A DNA stretch of 64,000 nucleotides from contig OX336338.1 in NCBI GenBank assembly GCA_946902875.1, positions 10,903,971 to 10,967,970 of the forward strand, read 5' to 3'. Made by a program: the position numbers and the translations under genes. Below the pieces are notes generated by a model. It searched no databases and was not told the DNA's origin. It saw nothing but the letters and a program-made list of their open reading frames with translations. Shown in pieces: positions 44,525-56,893 of the stretch. The stretch is from Nematopogon swammerdamellus (Eukaryota; Arthropoda; Insecta; Lepidoptera; Adelidae). Position 1 is the first letter of the stretch. The number at the start of each line of letters is the position of its first letter.

Positions 44525-45015
44525 TTTGGAGTGAAAACTTCTTTAGCGGCGCTTGGCACTTTTTTAGGTGGGTAAAAAATGTTAAACTCGCGTCAGATCA
44601 CTCGCGTCAGATCTCGAAAAGCAAAGCGTCAGATTTATTTTTATTATTTAAAATGTAACCTTAAGACATTGCATTAAGGGTTAAGTTACGAGTGGCTCGG
44701 GATCAATTCTGTTCGTCTCTCATTGACAGTAAAGCCGAAAGCGAATCAAGGGAATCCGATATTCGTTTGGTCGTTTATGTGATTTCGTGGCTCAATGGTA
44801 AGAGTGTAGGATTTGTATTTTTTGACCATGGGTTCGAATCCCTCAAATTTTTTTTGGTTTTTTTTTCTTTTGTTTTCTTTTTTAAGCAATGTTACGGTGT
44901 TTAAATTTTTTAGAGTGTTTAGTTTTTTTTATAACCCCCTAGGAATTATTTTCGGAAATACAAAAAGTTTTCACTTCTGCCGGCACTCCCGGAGTGCAAC
45001 TGGGGCTTTTTTTAT
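44525..45015 (-). mobile_element. interspersed element with GCACTCCGGGAGTGC end, second copy
   Basis: Reverse orientation relative to 31427-32095: AGTGAAAACTTCTTTAGCGG CGCTTGGCAC at the left and AGTGAAAACTT... reversed as GTTTTCACTTCTGCCGGCAC TCCCGGAGTGCAA at the right. Interior includes the tRNA-like segment. Confidence 0.5.
44783..44843 (+). ncRNA. tRNA-like pol III promoter segment (SINE or tRNA relic)
   Basis: TGGCTCAATGG (44788-44798) fits the A box TRGYNNARNGG at every position, and GGTTCGAATCC (44831-44841) is a perfect B box. The D-arm GCTC...GAGT can pair, but the anticodon arm (GGATTTGTATTTTTTGACC) does not fold, so this is not a working tRNA. It is best read as the head of a tRNA-derived SINE or a decayed tRNA. 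Confidence 0.55.
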
Positions 45016-45128
45016 GTTAGACATATCATCGATTTAATTTAAGTTCTGTTAACTAAATCCGCGAATAAAATACTGTAAAATTATTTAAAGAAGAAAAATA
45101 AAGTTCAACGGTTTTTAACTACCTAAAA

Positions 45129-47131
45129 TCTATACATCTATATCTATATACACATAATAAAATCGTAAAGGTAAGAAAGTCTGTACATTGAATGTATTCG
45201 GAAAAAAACTAACCAGGGTGGCTTAAAAAGAGATACTGAACATGTTAGAACAGTTTATAAAATTTTTGTTTGTTTGTTTGTCTGTACGCGCATCACGCAA
45301 AAACCACTGAACTGTATTTGACGAAACTTTGTATAGTGGCAGTTTATATGCCGGAATGACATAATAAATAAAAAAATATAATGAAAATTAAAATTATTAA
45401 AAATATCATTGTGCATTTGAAATCACGTAGTCCAAAGTAAAGTTTCTTGATTATTTGATTCATCTCGTGTGGATTCATCGAATGCAAAACAATTTTAAAT
45501 GTCATGTTGACAACGGAGAACTGTCATCTCGACGTGAGCTGGCCCGTAACGAATTATTTTATAAATAAAAAAAATTTTTTGAAGTTATGTCGCTGTCATT
45601 TGTGCAATTTTTATTTCTGTTCCCTGCGGCTTCGCTCGCGTGAAATTCGTATTTAAAAAAAAGTAAGTAACTAATGGCGGGGCCGAAGGCGGATCTGCGC
45701 TCACCTATACGATATTCTTTCTCGATGAAAGTAACTAAGGGCGAGGCGGAAGGCGGATCTGAGTTCTGGAAGAAGAAAAACATTCTTGAAGAAAGTAAGT
45801 AACTAAGGGCGAGGCCAAAGGCAAAGCTGTATTCTGGAAGACCATAAACCATCTCGAAGAAAGCAAGTAACTAAGGGCGAGGCCGCAGGCCGAGCTGCGT
45901 TCAGGAAGAAGATAAACCTTCTTGAAGAAAGTACGCAACTAAGGCGACGCCGAAGGCCGAGCTACGTTCTGATAAATAATAAACCATCTCGAAGAAAGCA
46001 AGTAACTAAGGGCGAGGCCGAAGGCCGAGCTGCGTTCAGGAAGAAGTTAACCCATCTGGAAGAAAGCAAGTAACTAAGGCGAGGCCGAAGGCCAAGCTAC
46101 GTTCTGATAAATGATAAACCATATCGAAGAAAGCAAGTAACTAAGGGCGAGGCCGCAGGCCGAGCTGCGTTCAGGAAGAAGATAAACCATCTTGAAGAAA
46201 GTAAGTAACTAAGGCGAGGCCGAAGGCCGAGCTACGTTCTGATAAACGATAAACCATCTCGAAGAAAGCAAGTAACTAAGGGCGAGGCCGAAGGCCGAGC
46301 TGCGTTCAGGAAGAAGCCAAACCATCTTGAAGAAAGTAAGTAACTTAGGCGAGGCCGAAGACCGAGCTACGTTCTGATAAATGATAAAACATCTCGAAGA
46401 AAGTAAGTAACTAAGGGCGAGGCCGAAGGCCAAGCTGCGTTCAGGAAGAAGCTAAATCATCTTGAAGAAATTAAGTAACTAAGGCGAGGCCGAAGACCGA
46501 GCTACGTTCAGGTAAACAATAAACCTTCTCGAAGTAAGTAACTAAGCGATATTTAGATTGAGTAAACGATAATTCTATCGAAGAAAGCAAGTCATTAAGG
46601 GCGAGGCCCGAAGGCGGAAGCAGGTTTATGGTTTACCTGAACGCAGCTCGGCCTTCGGCCTCGCACTTAGTTACTTCCTTTCTTCCAGAAGGTTTATCGC
46701 CTTCCTGAACGCAGCTCGGCCTACGGCCTCGCCCTTAATTACTTACTCTCTTCGAGAAGGTTTATCGTCTTCCTACACGCAGCTCGGCCTTCGGCCTCGC
46801 CCTTACTTTCTTCGAGAAGGTTTATCTTCTTCTTGAATGCAGCTCGGCCTTCGGCCTCGCCCTTAGTTACTTACTTTCTTCGCGAAGGTTTATTTTCTTC
46901 CAGGATGCAGCTGGGTCTTCGGCCTCGCCGTTAGTTACTTAGTTTATTTGAGAAGGTTTATCGTTTATCTGAACGCAGCTCTGCCTTCGGCCTCACCCTT
47001 AGTTAGTTACTTTCTTTGAGAAGGTTTATCGTTTACCTGTACCCAGCTCGGTCTTCGGCCTCGCCCTCAGTTACTTACATTCTTCTTTGAAATACGAATT
47101 TCACGCGAGCGAAGCCGCGGGCAACAGCTAG
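45129..47131 (+). mobile_element. Helitron-like non-autonomous element, copy 3
   Basis: Plus orientation: A|TCTATACATCTATATCTATA with a short tandem expansion at the 5' end, AATAAAATCGTAAAGG, the unique part (CACTGAACTGTATTTGACGA AACTTTG; CTCATCTCGTG; GTCATCTCGACGTGAGCTGG), then the inverted satellite core, ending GAAGCCGCGGGCAACAGCTA G|T at 47131. Best-preserved example of both termini. No coding capacity. Confidence 0.7.
45670..47080. repeat. opposed ~68-bp satellite arrays (copy 3 core)
   Basis: About thirteen forward monomers (45670-46540), centre at about 46545-46620 (CGATATTTAGATTGAGTAAA CG), then about six reverse monomers to 47080. In the forward part a GCTGCGTTCAGGAAGAAG type alternates with a GCTACGTTCTGATAAATG type, making a ~135-bp dimer. 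Confidence 0.9.
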
Positions 47132-47694
47132 TCCTAAATATATGTATTGTGGATTGAATTTACATTGGAATAAATATTTAAATATCTTTGTATTCGAATT
47201 ATTCCATTCAAACAATGGTCTATGATCTGTGAAGCGCCAATGATAGAGTCTGGAAGACGTATGTCTCACTGACGGAAATTATCATGAATGTCGATTTATG
47301 AAAACCTATGAAAATGTTTGCACACACGTATGCAATGCACTTAGTGCATAATTTAAGGATTCGCGGATAACGTGTATGAAAACAATACACACTCTTATTG
47401 TCTAGGATAAAGTTCGACTTTATCTAAAACAAAAATGTTTCTGAAGATCGATAGTTCTTCAAGATTGCTTAGGTATTAGTCGTACCTGTTAAAAGGATTT
47501 CTCCTTTCAGTGTTATAATTAGTATGTTTGCATACATACCTAATAAGTAATCATTTAATTTTGCATAATTACGGTTTTGCAACTTCTATTCAAGTGGTTA
47601 TGTGCGTATTTTATAGTATTTGTTTTATGAATATATCTATTCATATGTTTGTGTCTATTTAATTAATACTTCTTCACGCTTTATTTTTGCACTA
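47132..47694. other. unassigned AT-rich stretch
   Basis: No recognisable gene or repeat. GTGCATAATTTAAGG and similar AT-rich words only. Confidence 0.35.
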
Positions 47695-47825
47695 CATTGT
47701 CCGCCCAATGCGCTTCTCCACATCCCAAAGGTTAGTTTGTAAAGAATGCTACATTGCATTAAACTCACCTTTTGTGTTCCATGTTTGTATGGTGTACAAT
47801 AAAGTATATTTGATTTGATTTGAAG
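47695..47825 (+). repeat. interspersed repeat, family shared with 19440-19570
   Basis: TTGTCCGCCCAATGCGCTTC TCCACATCCCAAAGGTTAG, ending TTGATTTGATTTG, a short tandem tail typical of some LINE/SINE 3' ends. Confidence 0.55.
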
Positions 47826-47986
47826 TAGGTACTTATGATTGCGAAGACATAATAATATATCCGACGCACACAGGCTGCACGCTTCGGTGTCGAGTATGAA
47901 AACCTTCCATTCTAGCCTCGCTTAGTTTCAACAAAAACCGCTTGGCTTGCTTTCACTTGAGTGTGAGTCCTGAGTATTATATTTAC

Positions 47987-48021
47987 CAAAGAGTTTGTAT
48001 TACGTCGCTGCAAACTCTTTG
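47987..48021. repeat. hairpin with 11-bp perfect arms
   Basis: CAAAGAGTTTG at 47987-47997 and CAAACTCTTTG at 48011-48021 with a 13-base loop. Confidence 0.85.
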
Positions 48022-48949
48022 ATATTTACATAACTGCGCCCGGCAGGTCTCGCTCATTGCAGTGTTTGAATTATACTCATCAACTTTCAGTAGTATCTAT
48101 AGGTATCTACCTACCTATTTTGATACGTGTCAGCGCGAAGCTGACTGGCTGAGAAGTGACGCTGTTGCTCGGGTTCTGCCATCAAATGAAATATGTTAGC
48201 CGAGCGGCCGCCCTGGGACTTACTTTGTTTTCCCGACTGACGAAACGTCACGGCCTGAATGTAGGCGGCCATCATTTAAATCGGCCGTACCGCAAACACG
48301 ACCCTTTCGGCCGCGAAGCAGTATACAGGGTAACTCCATTAGTTTTTACAAGGGCTCCCGTGATATAACAAGCTGCGGGCAAAAGTAAAATATGTGTTAT
48401 ATTATTCAAAAGACTAGGCGCCGCGAGCACATGGTCCCCGTCGACACTTCACCCTACCACCACCCCCAAACCAACAGCCGGCCCGCCGCCGTGCGGGGTG
48501 GCGGCCGACGCGGCTTCCTTCCAGGGAGCAGGATCGGAGAGAGGGTGAAGCAATCGACGGGTATCACGGCCGGGGAGGGACGCGGAATCGCCCGAACAAC
48601 GGCCGTTTAAGCTGAAGAAGTGCCCTCGGACGCCTCCACCCTCCGTTCCCAGAGGGGACGGCGCGGACTTCTATTAGGCTCCTTAACACGTATGCTATTC
48701 AAGAAATATATGGGGGCTACGCAGGATGGGGGGTTGCAGTCTGCTGCACGATGATGGTACCTTCTCGTCTGCTCTCCAGCCGTTCCACGCATTCGTCACC
48801 GGTACACTGGCGACATGGCGCGGCGGTAACACTAAGACCGAGGCCGAAGGATGCAGCTCCGGCCTCATCAAAGAGTTTGGATAGCCCCCGCTCCTGGCGT
48901 CGCGTGTCCCGTTACAATCTCTGTGGGCCTCATCCATAGTGACTTGCCT
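48022..48949. other. unassigned, GC-rich part at 48385-48935
   Basis: 48385-48935 is GC-rich and has an open frame (48392-48610: RREHMVPVDTSPYHHPQTNS, GSRIGERVKQSTGITAGEG) followed after a stop by LLGSLTRMLFKKYMGATQDG GLQSA. The composition suggests a retroelement 5' region or ORF1, but I know no matching family. 48025-48380 shows nothing definite. Confidence 0.3.
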
Positions 48950-49030
48950 ACATCGTTTACGCGGATGCAGCTCGACCTTCGGCCTCGACCTTAGTGGAAT
49001 GTATTCTTTGAGAAAGTTTGTCATTATAAA
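48950..49030 (-). repeat. single diverged satellite monomer
   Basis: GCAGCTCGACCTTCGGCCTC GACCTTAGTGG and TTTGAGAAAGTTTGTC match one ~68-bp monomer of the Helitron-like cores. Confidence 0.6.
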
Positions 49031-50867
49031 ATTTCAATGGTGTCTGTTTTTATGTATGTTTGTTAGTCTTGAACATTCCTCGAAGCTATTGACAGCAATA
49101 AGACAATATAATCTCTTCACACAGTATAAGTAACGGGGAACACGTCAAAGGTAGTTACAATTAGTTTAAGTTAGAGGACAATAAAATAATTTCACTCATC
49201 GATATTTCAAAACAACGAAATCGCTTTCGCAGCAACACCAACTCTAACAATGCTAAAATGTAAGCTCAAACCTTGGTTGGCTGGAAGAAACGATATTTTA
49301 CCATAAGTTCTCTGGCACTCCAGCTCTGCAGCACGGGGAACAAACAATCGTTGTGACTATTTCAGCAAGATTTCAATGCATCTTTCTGAAGATTTGTTGT
49401 GGTACTGAAATAAAAAATTCAATATATCATAGACAGATTTAAACATAATTATTTATTTTCATATATACCTACATGTGAATTAGGAAGAAGGACTATTCCA
49501 TGGATCTTTCAATACTCGACGCTGGCAGTAATGAGGCCAAGTTATAAAAGTTATAGTTTCGAATTAAATGTTTCATTCGCTTTATATTTGTTGCCAGTTC
49601 TAAATTGACCATGGAGAACACAGACAGATGATACGAAGAGTTATGAAAATACCTTAATTGATTTAGGTCACTTAGGGGTTGATTAGGAGGAAATCCGGAA
49701 TTAATTTTGTATGTGTAATATTTATACGTATAAACCAAGACGATATGTCGTCGCAACTAAGATATATTGAGGAACTCGTGAAAACACATTTGACCCCGTA
49801 CGGGTTGAATTTCGAAAAACCCTCTTCTGAAATGTCGCCCACACTTTGAATGCAATATCCTCCCAAAATTTCAAGTTTCTAGGTTTTTTTTATAGAAAGC
49901 GCGCCGAGCCACTCCTAAGGTGCCTAACGATGCCGACGGAAATTGCCATGCCGACCTGACTGTTCAGCCGTTTGGTCAGGGCTAGGGTCAGGGCGTTGAT
50001 GAGCCAGTGAGTTTATAATTAACTCACGAGTAATAATTACACGAGCGTGCACAGTATTTTGTTTGGTTCAGATTTGATCAAGGGAAATTCCAATACTGGA
50101 ACGAGCCTAGAAAATTGTGTAGGTGGTCGAACCATTGAGTACCTAGCTAGTGTTTACTTTCACGATAGTAGGTGCAGTAGCGAGCAGAGCAGTAGGTCGC
50201 GTCAACTCGCAAAACCATCCCGCCCGCACTCCGCGTGGCTTGTCTCGGCTCAGCTCTGTCTTAAAACGTATAAATTAAATCTTCAATTTTATGTGGGTGG
50301 CAAGATGGCGCATCTTGGAGATGAAGTGAACTTCTAACAACAGTTTCCCTCGAGCTGTGTTTCTGTTAACGATGTGGTTTTCATCCCTCCGTCTGTTGCC
50401 CACGCTTCCTTCCTGCTGAATTATAAAGGCTAAACAATTCGTAAATTTGCAATTTGGGATTTACGGCTCGCTCGCATTTTTTCAGCGGCCACGTGCACGC
50501 GCACACTCACTGACCAATCATTTATGTGTTGCGTCTATTGGGCGAGTCTGTAGGTATCTAGGTAATTATAATAATGATTTTGAATAATTATGTAAATTCC
50601 ACGGCAATCTAATTTAACTGAGGTAATATCAGAGAGAGGTATACCAATTCTGACAATTTCTTTTCACTAGGTATATCTCGACCATATCTGGTCAACGTCA
50701 CATAGATGCAGTAACGTACATAAGTACATACATGGTCCTCTGCTATAATATGCTATTCCGTATGGATACGAAACCCTAAAAATGCAATAGACAATTTTAT
50801 TAAACCCGACTACGTAAAACGAAAGAAATAACAAGGAAGTTTATCAGTAACAACTGACAGGCAAATA
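49031..50867. other. unassigned stretch
   Basis: Frames at 49756-49493 (minus, 87 codons) and 50047-50337 (plus, 96 codons) have no recognisable product. 50760-50850 carries the ACGAAACCCTAAA and AAACCCGACTACGTAAAACG repeat wording. Confidence 0.35.
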
Positions 50868-51193
50868 ACAAGGGCAGTGCCGTGTGGGGCCGGTACTTTA
50901 AAATAATAGCCCCACTGCATCTCTCCCCGTGTATGTCGTAAAAGGGGACTAAGGGATATGACTCCCTTTTTATATTACTAGGTGGTAGGGTTTAAACCGC
51001 CCGGGTTGGTGCCACCGCACTGAATGAAAGGTCGGTCGAAACGGCTATGCAAAAGTTTGTGTTTTCCGTCCAGTTCAGTGTAGCCGGCACGACCGAAGGG
51101 AAGCACTGACGTGGCACCAAGTTCACCCGGTGTTATGGACTGACATCACGAATGTTGTAGGTGATGTAGCCAACCGTGTCAGTTCCCATAAAA
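50868..51193 (+). mobile_element. SINE-like GC-rich unit with A tail
   Basis: Near-identical to 38186-38535 over its whole length: GTGCCGTGTGGGGCCGGTAC, TCTCTCCCCGTGTATGTCGT, GTTCACCCGGTGTTATGGAC, ending in a run of A. It has inserted into the AACAAGGAA repeat, whose two parts flank it (50805-50850 and 51205-51245). Confidence 0.8.
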
Positions 51194-52111
51194 AAAAAAT
51201 ATTAAAAAAAGTAGAAAATGCTGTAGTCGGGCTATTCGAATCCTCAACACATACTTAAATACTACTTCTATTATATCTATCAAAAGTTTTGATACATTAA
51301 ATGACCGTGCGATGAAAACACCTGTATAAGCTTCTTTAAAATCAAGTGCTTACACCCAAAGAACATAACGACGAAAGGCGTGTACGAGAACAAAACATAA
51401 AGAAAATAAAAATGGTTAAGAGTAATACAGGGGTAGGGTGTATCAAGTGGAATCTGCCCGAATATTTCTCAGCGAAGGAGATTTATGATATCGCTTACAT
51501 TCTCCCGCATCACGGGATCAGATGTATCGCGCGCGGAGCTTCTCGCATAAACCGCGACTACCGCCACCTAACGCCACCTACCGCCACCTACCGCCACCTA
51601 CCGCCACCTACCGCGCCTCCTGCCTGCCGCGCCGTGCCCCCGAACGCAGGCTCTCGGCATCGCCGCTTCCATCCAACCCCAATCCTCAATTCTCCTGTCG
51701 TTGCGTCGCGTCGCATCGCGCGCGTTTCGTCTTAGCACCTTCCCTCCGACAGACAACCTGTGTACGAAGTTACAAATCTAGTCAAATCTCAAAGCAAATG
51801 AACTAGCCATGTTTGATAGGTTTTATAGTTAGATAGTAATAAAGGCAATGAGATGAGGATAGCGAGGTCAGAGTGGTTCATGGCACATATGTATACTTTT
51901 AAGGAACCGTAAAAATGTGGCATTTTATCTGTGAAATTTGTTTGAGGAGTTCTTGAAAATTAAACTTTAAAAAATAAATCTTATACCTAAGTATAACCAT
52001 CGTGAGATTTGCCTTAAAACGTCAGTGAATAAGGTTGAAAAGACTTTTCTGTCCATGAACTTGTAGCCACTAAATGTACATGCAATATTTTTTAGCCTAT
52101 AAATAGGGTAG
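51194..52111. other. unassigned, with a 10-bp tandem repeat
   Basis: A 129-codon frame at 51346-51735 crosses the tandem repeat and has no recognisable domain. 51840-52110 is AT-rich. Nothing further seen. Confidence 0.35.
51551..51613 (+). repeat. 10-bp tandem repeat CCGCCACCTA
   Basis: Five units in exact register from 51561 to 51610 (the second is ACGCCACCTA), with a degenerate unit before them. Confidence 0.9.
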
Positions 52112-52866
52112 ACTTGCCTAAATCGTACCCCCTAAGGAATATCTTTCATATATGAAACATTTTAGCTTTAAATGAAAATCAGTTAATTATATTTAATACT
52201 TTATTTATCTCTTATCAAAATGAAATACTATAACTAACAAAATTATGAACACTTCTCTCAGAATACAAGTTTTAAAAAAAAAGTACAAAAAGTACGATTT
52301 AGGATCAATACTCCAAAATCGTACCACTATTTTCCTTAATCGTACCTAAGACATATTTAAAGAACACAATACAAGACTTTAAAATAATATTCATTCTCGT
52401 TTGCAAAGATCGCATATATAATTTATCGCGTGTTTCAGACATGTTGACCTAGAACAATAATTAGTTTTTTCAGAACATATATAATATATATACATATATA
52501 TATATACACAAACTAATATAATTAAACTATAATAGCTATTAATGCCTTAATAGAAATGTTTTGAATATATAATATTAATGAGTAAATACATTTTGTCAAC
52601 CACAAATATAAAAAAAGGCTCTATAAAAGAAATATCTCTAAATCGTACAGGTACGATTAAAGAATATGCATGCTAGTACGAATTAGGCACAACAACCGAA
52701 ACGTAAACATTGGCAAACGCAAAAAAAAAACAATCAACTTGCCGCTCGAAAACCGGATCAACATAGCACTAGAAGAAATGTTTTTCGATAAATACCATTT
52801 AATATTACAATAACTACATATTTACTGTGGTGGTACGATTTAAGAGCAGGTACGATTTAGGCAAGT
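52112..52866. mobile_element. 755-bp MITE with repeated AATCGTAC motifs
   Basis: Left end ACTTGCCTAAATCGTACC (52112-52129) and the reverse complement of 52849-52866 are identical over 18 bases. The AATCGTAC word or its complement recurs inside near 52280, 52315, 52343, 52640 (two facing copies) and 52835. Very AT-rich, no frame. TA stands next to both ends, which would suit a Tc1/mariner-type duplication, though the exact border is ambiguous. Confidence 0.75.
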
Positions 52867-55800
52867 AGTGAGAAATTGCAGTATGCCAATGATCGTACTA
52901 CATAAACATTAACAAATTGGAATCCAAGAGAAATTAATGGCCAGTCCCAAATAAAAAAAAAATCGCCTTCAGTAAACGCGTAACGTGCACACTTGGCTGA
53001 TTCAACTTGTCCGGATTCTACACCCATCCAAGATTATACATACATAATAACATAATACATGTTTTCTAGCTGCGCTCCACTCGCTGTAGGTATGTCTGTA
53101 GATTTGAATTTGGGTCGAAAATTGTTTGTGGCAGTTGATATCGATACACTTTTTTTTGAGACCATCACATAAATGAGTCAACAATTAAAAAGCAAACATA
53201 ATATTATGTACTAGTTGTGATTCAAATTATTAAACTAAATATCTAAACACGTGAAACTTTGGTAATAAAATAAATCTGCTTTATAATATAACTCCTGATA
53301 ACTGCATGAAAAATACACTTTACCCGTTAGAGAAATATTAATCAAGACCTCGACCGAATCATCAGTCACATTAAAATTTTAAAATTAGATACATACCTAA
53401 TAAATAACTCCTCATGATTCCTAACTTGTATCTAAAATACACGCTTGTCCAAATCTTGTAGTTTTCAATTAGAAGTTAATTGAAAACTAATTGGTTATTA
53501 TAATTACTATGTTAAAAGGATTGTAAGCTAAATAAATTGTGTGTGTGAATTTAATGAATTGAAAAAGTGCACACTTTGAGAATCACGAAGGTAATGGCTG
53601 CGCGGAGGCGGGCGACACGGCCGCGCGCCGTGCGGAACGTGGCAGGCAGCGGCGGGCGGCGCGGCGGCGCACCACTAGCTAATAAAATAAGATTGTCGGC
53701 TATACGGCCGGAAGGAGAGGCTCAGGTGATTCATAGCGGCCAAACTTTATAGCTTGGGTGAGGTTTGCCGGGATTAAATATTTAATATTGAAAAAAAAAT
53801 ACTGCGTCTTCCCTCGCAAGGCCGAAATCGAACTCCGGCACTCGTCGGCCGCAATAGAGACTGGTTCATCTAGTACCATCGTCGTCGGCGCGCGCTGCCG
53901 CCTCCGCCGCGCCCCCGCACCGCACCGCCACCGTTACTACACAACCCCTGTCTGTGCTGCAACGATGCGAATAATCCATTAGTTAAATTAAGTACGTAAT
54001 TCTAGAGAGTAAAAATTTTTGAAGTGACTTCGATCAACTTCTTGACTTCGATGAGTCTTATTTTTATTTCGGTAGTCATTCCAGTAAAATTGCGTCACGA
54101 AAAACAAGTACTTTTCATAGCTTCGTGCTACTGAAGTTTATAATTATAAGTTACAAAAAAGTACTCGTTATATCATTGTGAAGACCGATCCGGCGGCGCG
54201 GCGGCTACACAAATATATTATGTTTTTTTTTCATTTTCCACTTCGCGAAATGAGAACATGACGAATAAGGCAGGCTGTGATTTCAGGCTTTACTCGCGTT
54301 TTCAGGCCGTCTGGCTTAACAGTTAAAATTTTGCAATTGTTTGAAATAGCTCGACAGGTAAACCATCATGTCCATCATGGCAAGTCTCATGTTTAGAGAT
54401 TTCTTCCAGACTATGGACGAGGGACTTTCCCTTAGCATGTCTGAACTTTTAATTGCTAAATACGCATAATTAATATGAGCTAACTTACACCAACACTAAC
54501 AGTACAGCCCGCGGCGCGGGCGTGCGGACTCGGCGCGGCGCTTGGGGGTTTGATTGATCGCATAAGATGCGCGCCGGTGGCTGTGTGGATACTGTGTCGA
54601 GCGAGGGTACGTGCTCGGAAACATCAGCTATCAATACTCTTTCCGCTGCACTCTCCCGCCGCCTCCGGCCTGCAACAAGTTATGCAGCTCGTGCTCAATT
54701 TATAGGGGGACGAGTTAAAAGTTTCCGTAGCTCTTCGTTAACTTCGTTTAAAGATTGGAGAGATTCGGCATCTGCGTGTCGTGTCGCGTTAACGAGAACA
54801 AATTGAAATAGAACCAGAGCACGCCGAAATTTTACCCTCTCTTAGAGCGAGTTTCTGTTCTGAGCGAGACAAATCTATGTCCATTATATAGGCGATGTCC
54901 AAAACAGTGTACACCCGGGATGGCTTCATTGTCGGATAATGCATGAACGCTTTTAAATTACTCGTATTATGGTGATGTTTATTTTAGCGTAACCGTGTAG
55001 TAACCGTGTATATAAAAAAGTGTAGGTATCTACGTATGGGTAGGTTGGTAGTGATATGTTGTGGTGTGTTGTGGGTGGTGACTAGCGACCCGTGGCGAGC
55101 GCTATCGGTCGTCGCTCGAGAGTTGAGCCCGCACTGCCCCGGCCCTCACTTCCGCCCCTTATTAAAGATTCAGGGACACGGGGAGCGGGGCGCTTCTCCG
55201 AGGGATACCTTTTTGCTTCTTACGCCGCGCCGTTTACGGAAGACTAGTGGCCCTATTATCGACAAACTTTGCGTCAACTCTAAGGAGTTACACGCTTTTA
55301 ACGTAAATCCATTTTGTTCTTAGTGACTTCTGGTGGGCGCAGGTCATTAAAGGGTTCTACGACGAGCGTGCCTTACTCGAGTTACTTACTTCAAGAGTAG
55401 GTGGACTTACCGGTGTCCCATGTCTTGTCGATCGATCCATGTTTTCTCTAGTTAGGTATTTCTAATAACAATACACATGTTATAGGTATTTCCTTTCATG
55501 TATGTTATAATATAATAATGATATTGAGCTATATAATTGCTAACCTGACTATTTTAATAATGTTTTTAAATTTTAAATATGTAGGTACCTACCTTACAAG
55601 GTCTATTAAATTCCGATAGAAAAAGCGGCTTATAAGTTTGAAGCCTATGTATGTGTGTATGTATGCCTGTGTCCACCTTGCGCCGAAATGGATAACGTTT
55701 TCGATGCGTTCTTTCAATCGAAAACGAATTTTTACGAGAGTTTCTTAGAAATCGGTGAAGCCGAATTATATTTATGTATACCTACATCCTTGATACATGT

Positions 55801-56761
55801 TTGGGCGGCAGGCTGGGCTTAGTACTATACAAGTGACAGTGATAGCCGGCTTTAGGTTACGCTAGTTTAAAGGCACGTCAGTCAGTTAATGAAAAGATAA
55901 AGAAAAAGTCTGTTGGCTATAAAATTATTTTCCCGCCAAGAGTCATCTTCTACGAGCAGCGCCAACAATTTGTGTGCCAGAGCGTAAGCGACTCTGACGG
56001 ATATTGGATCCACTATATTATTTAGCAAGATGGTGGGAAATGAGCAACGGATATCCATCAATTTTGCGCTCTAACTGTTGCTATCGATCTTTATAACTTG
56101 CCAAATGCCAACTCCCCCCGGGTCTTCTTCGCGAGGGCCTCTAGTCAATTTTTGCTGAGTGTGCTCGTTGTAATAACCTCTACCCTTATACCTATTGTCT
56201 TACCTTAGATATTAAAGGCAGAATTATCAAAAATCAACTCTATAGCTCTAGAACAACTAGAATATAAAGAATCGAAATATGGCCAGCGTATAGCTTTCAA
56301 GTGATCTCTAGGTTTGTCAGAAACAGTGTCGCTAATTCGTACACATATTTCCTGTAAAATGGACCCAATTATTACTTCCTTTCCAGAAAGTCGTTGTGTA
56401 CCGTAATAACTCAGAGTACTAACTCTCATCTCCTAAATCTATTCTAGTAAATTCTAATATCAACATTTAAAACACTTACTAAACTAATTGCTCATTCATC
56501 TATAGTCATTAAACCCTTCTGGTTTCCCTCTGTGTTCTATGTGCACGCTTCGACAGCGCGCTCACGCGCCTCGCTTGCGAGCTTGTGAGACCCGCCAAAA
56601 TTCGAAATGAAAAGTGTTCTGATGTTTGTGTTATTGTTATTATTAAATTATGATCAATGTATTACTTGATAGCTTAATTTTGTTGTGCCATTCAATAGAT
56701 GAAATCTATTGTTTATATTTTCTTCTATATTTTAGAACTTCAACAATACAAACTTTTATTG
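52867..56761. other. unassigned stretch with several GC islands
   Basis: GC islands at 53600-53680, 53885-53940 and 54505-54550. A frame starting ATGGCTGCGCGG at 53597 (MAARRRATRPRAVRNVAG) could be coding but is of simple Arg/Gly/Ala composition. 55620-55780 has ATAAGTTTGAAGCCTATGTA TGTG repeat wording. No gene can be supported. Confidence 0.35.
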
Positions 56762-56893
56762 AAACCCCCCTTGAAGGGGTTTGTGGAACTGGCTCCACTA
56801 AATTCGTATGGACCCTCTGTCCATACGATATTTATCCATCGCCAGTCCCCGTGACTCCCAACGCAGATAAATTTGTACTTAAGTTACAAATTT
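56762..56893. repeat. cluster of four short hairpins
   Basis: AAACCCC...GGGGTTT at 56762-56782; GTGGA...TCCAC at 56783-56798; CGTATGGAC-CCTCT-GTCCATACG at 56805-56827; AAATTTGTA...TACAAATTT at 56869-56893. The last two have perfect 9-bp stems. Confidence 0.85.

Noticed and set aside
44783..44843. A functional tRNA gene
   Set aside because: The anticodon arm does not pair and the acceptor ends do not match, despite perfect A and B boxes.
53597..53752. First exon starting MAARRRATRPRAV
   Set aside because: Simple composition in a GC island of the type scattered through the window; no donor that I can support.
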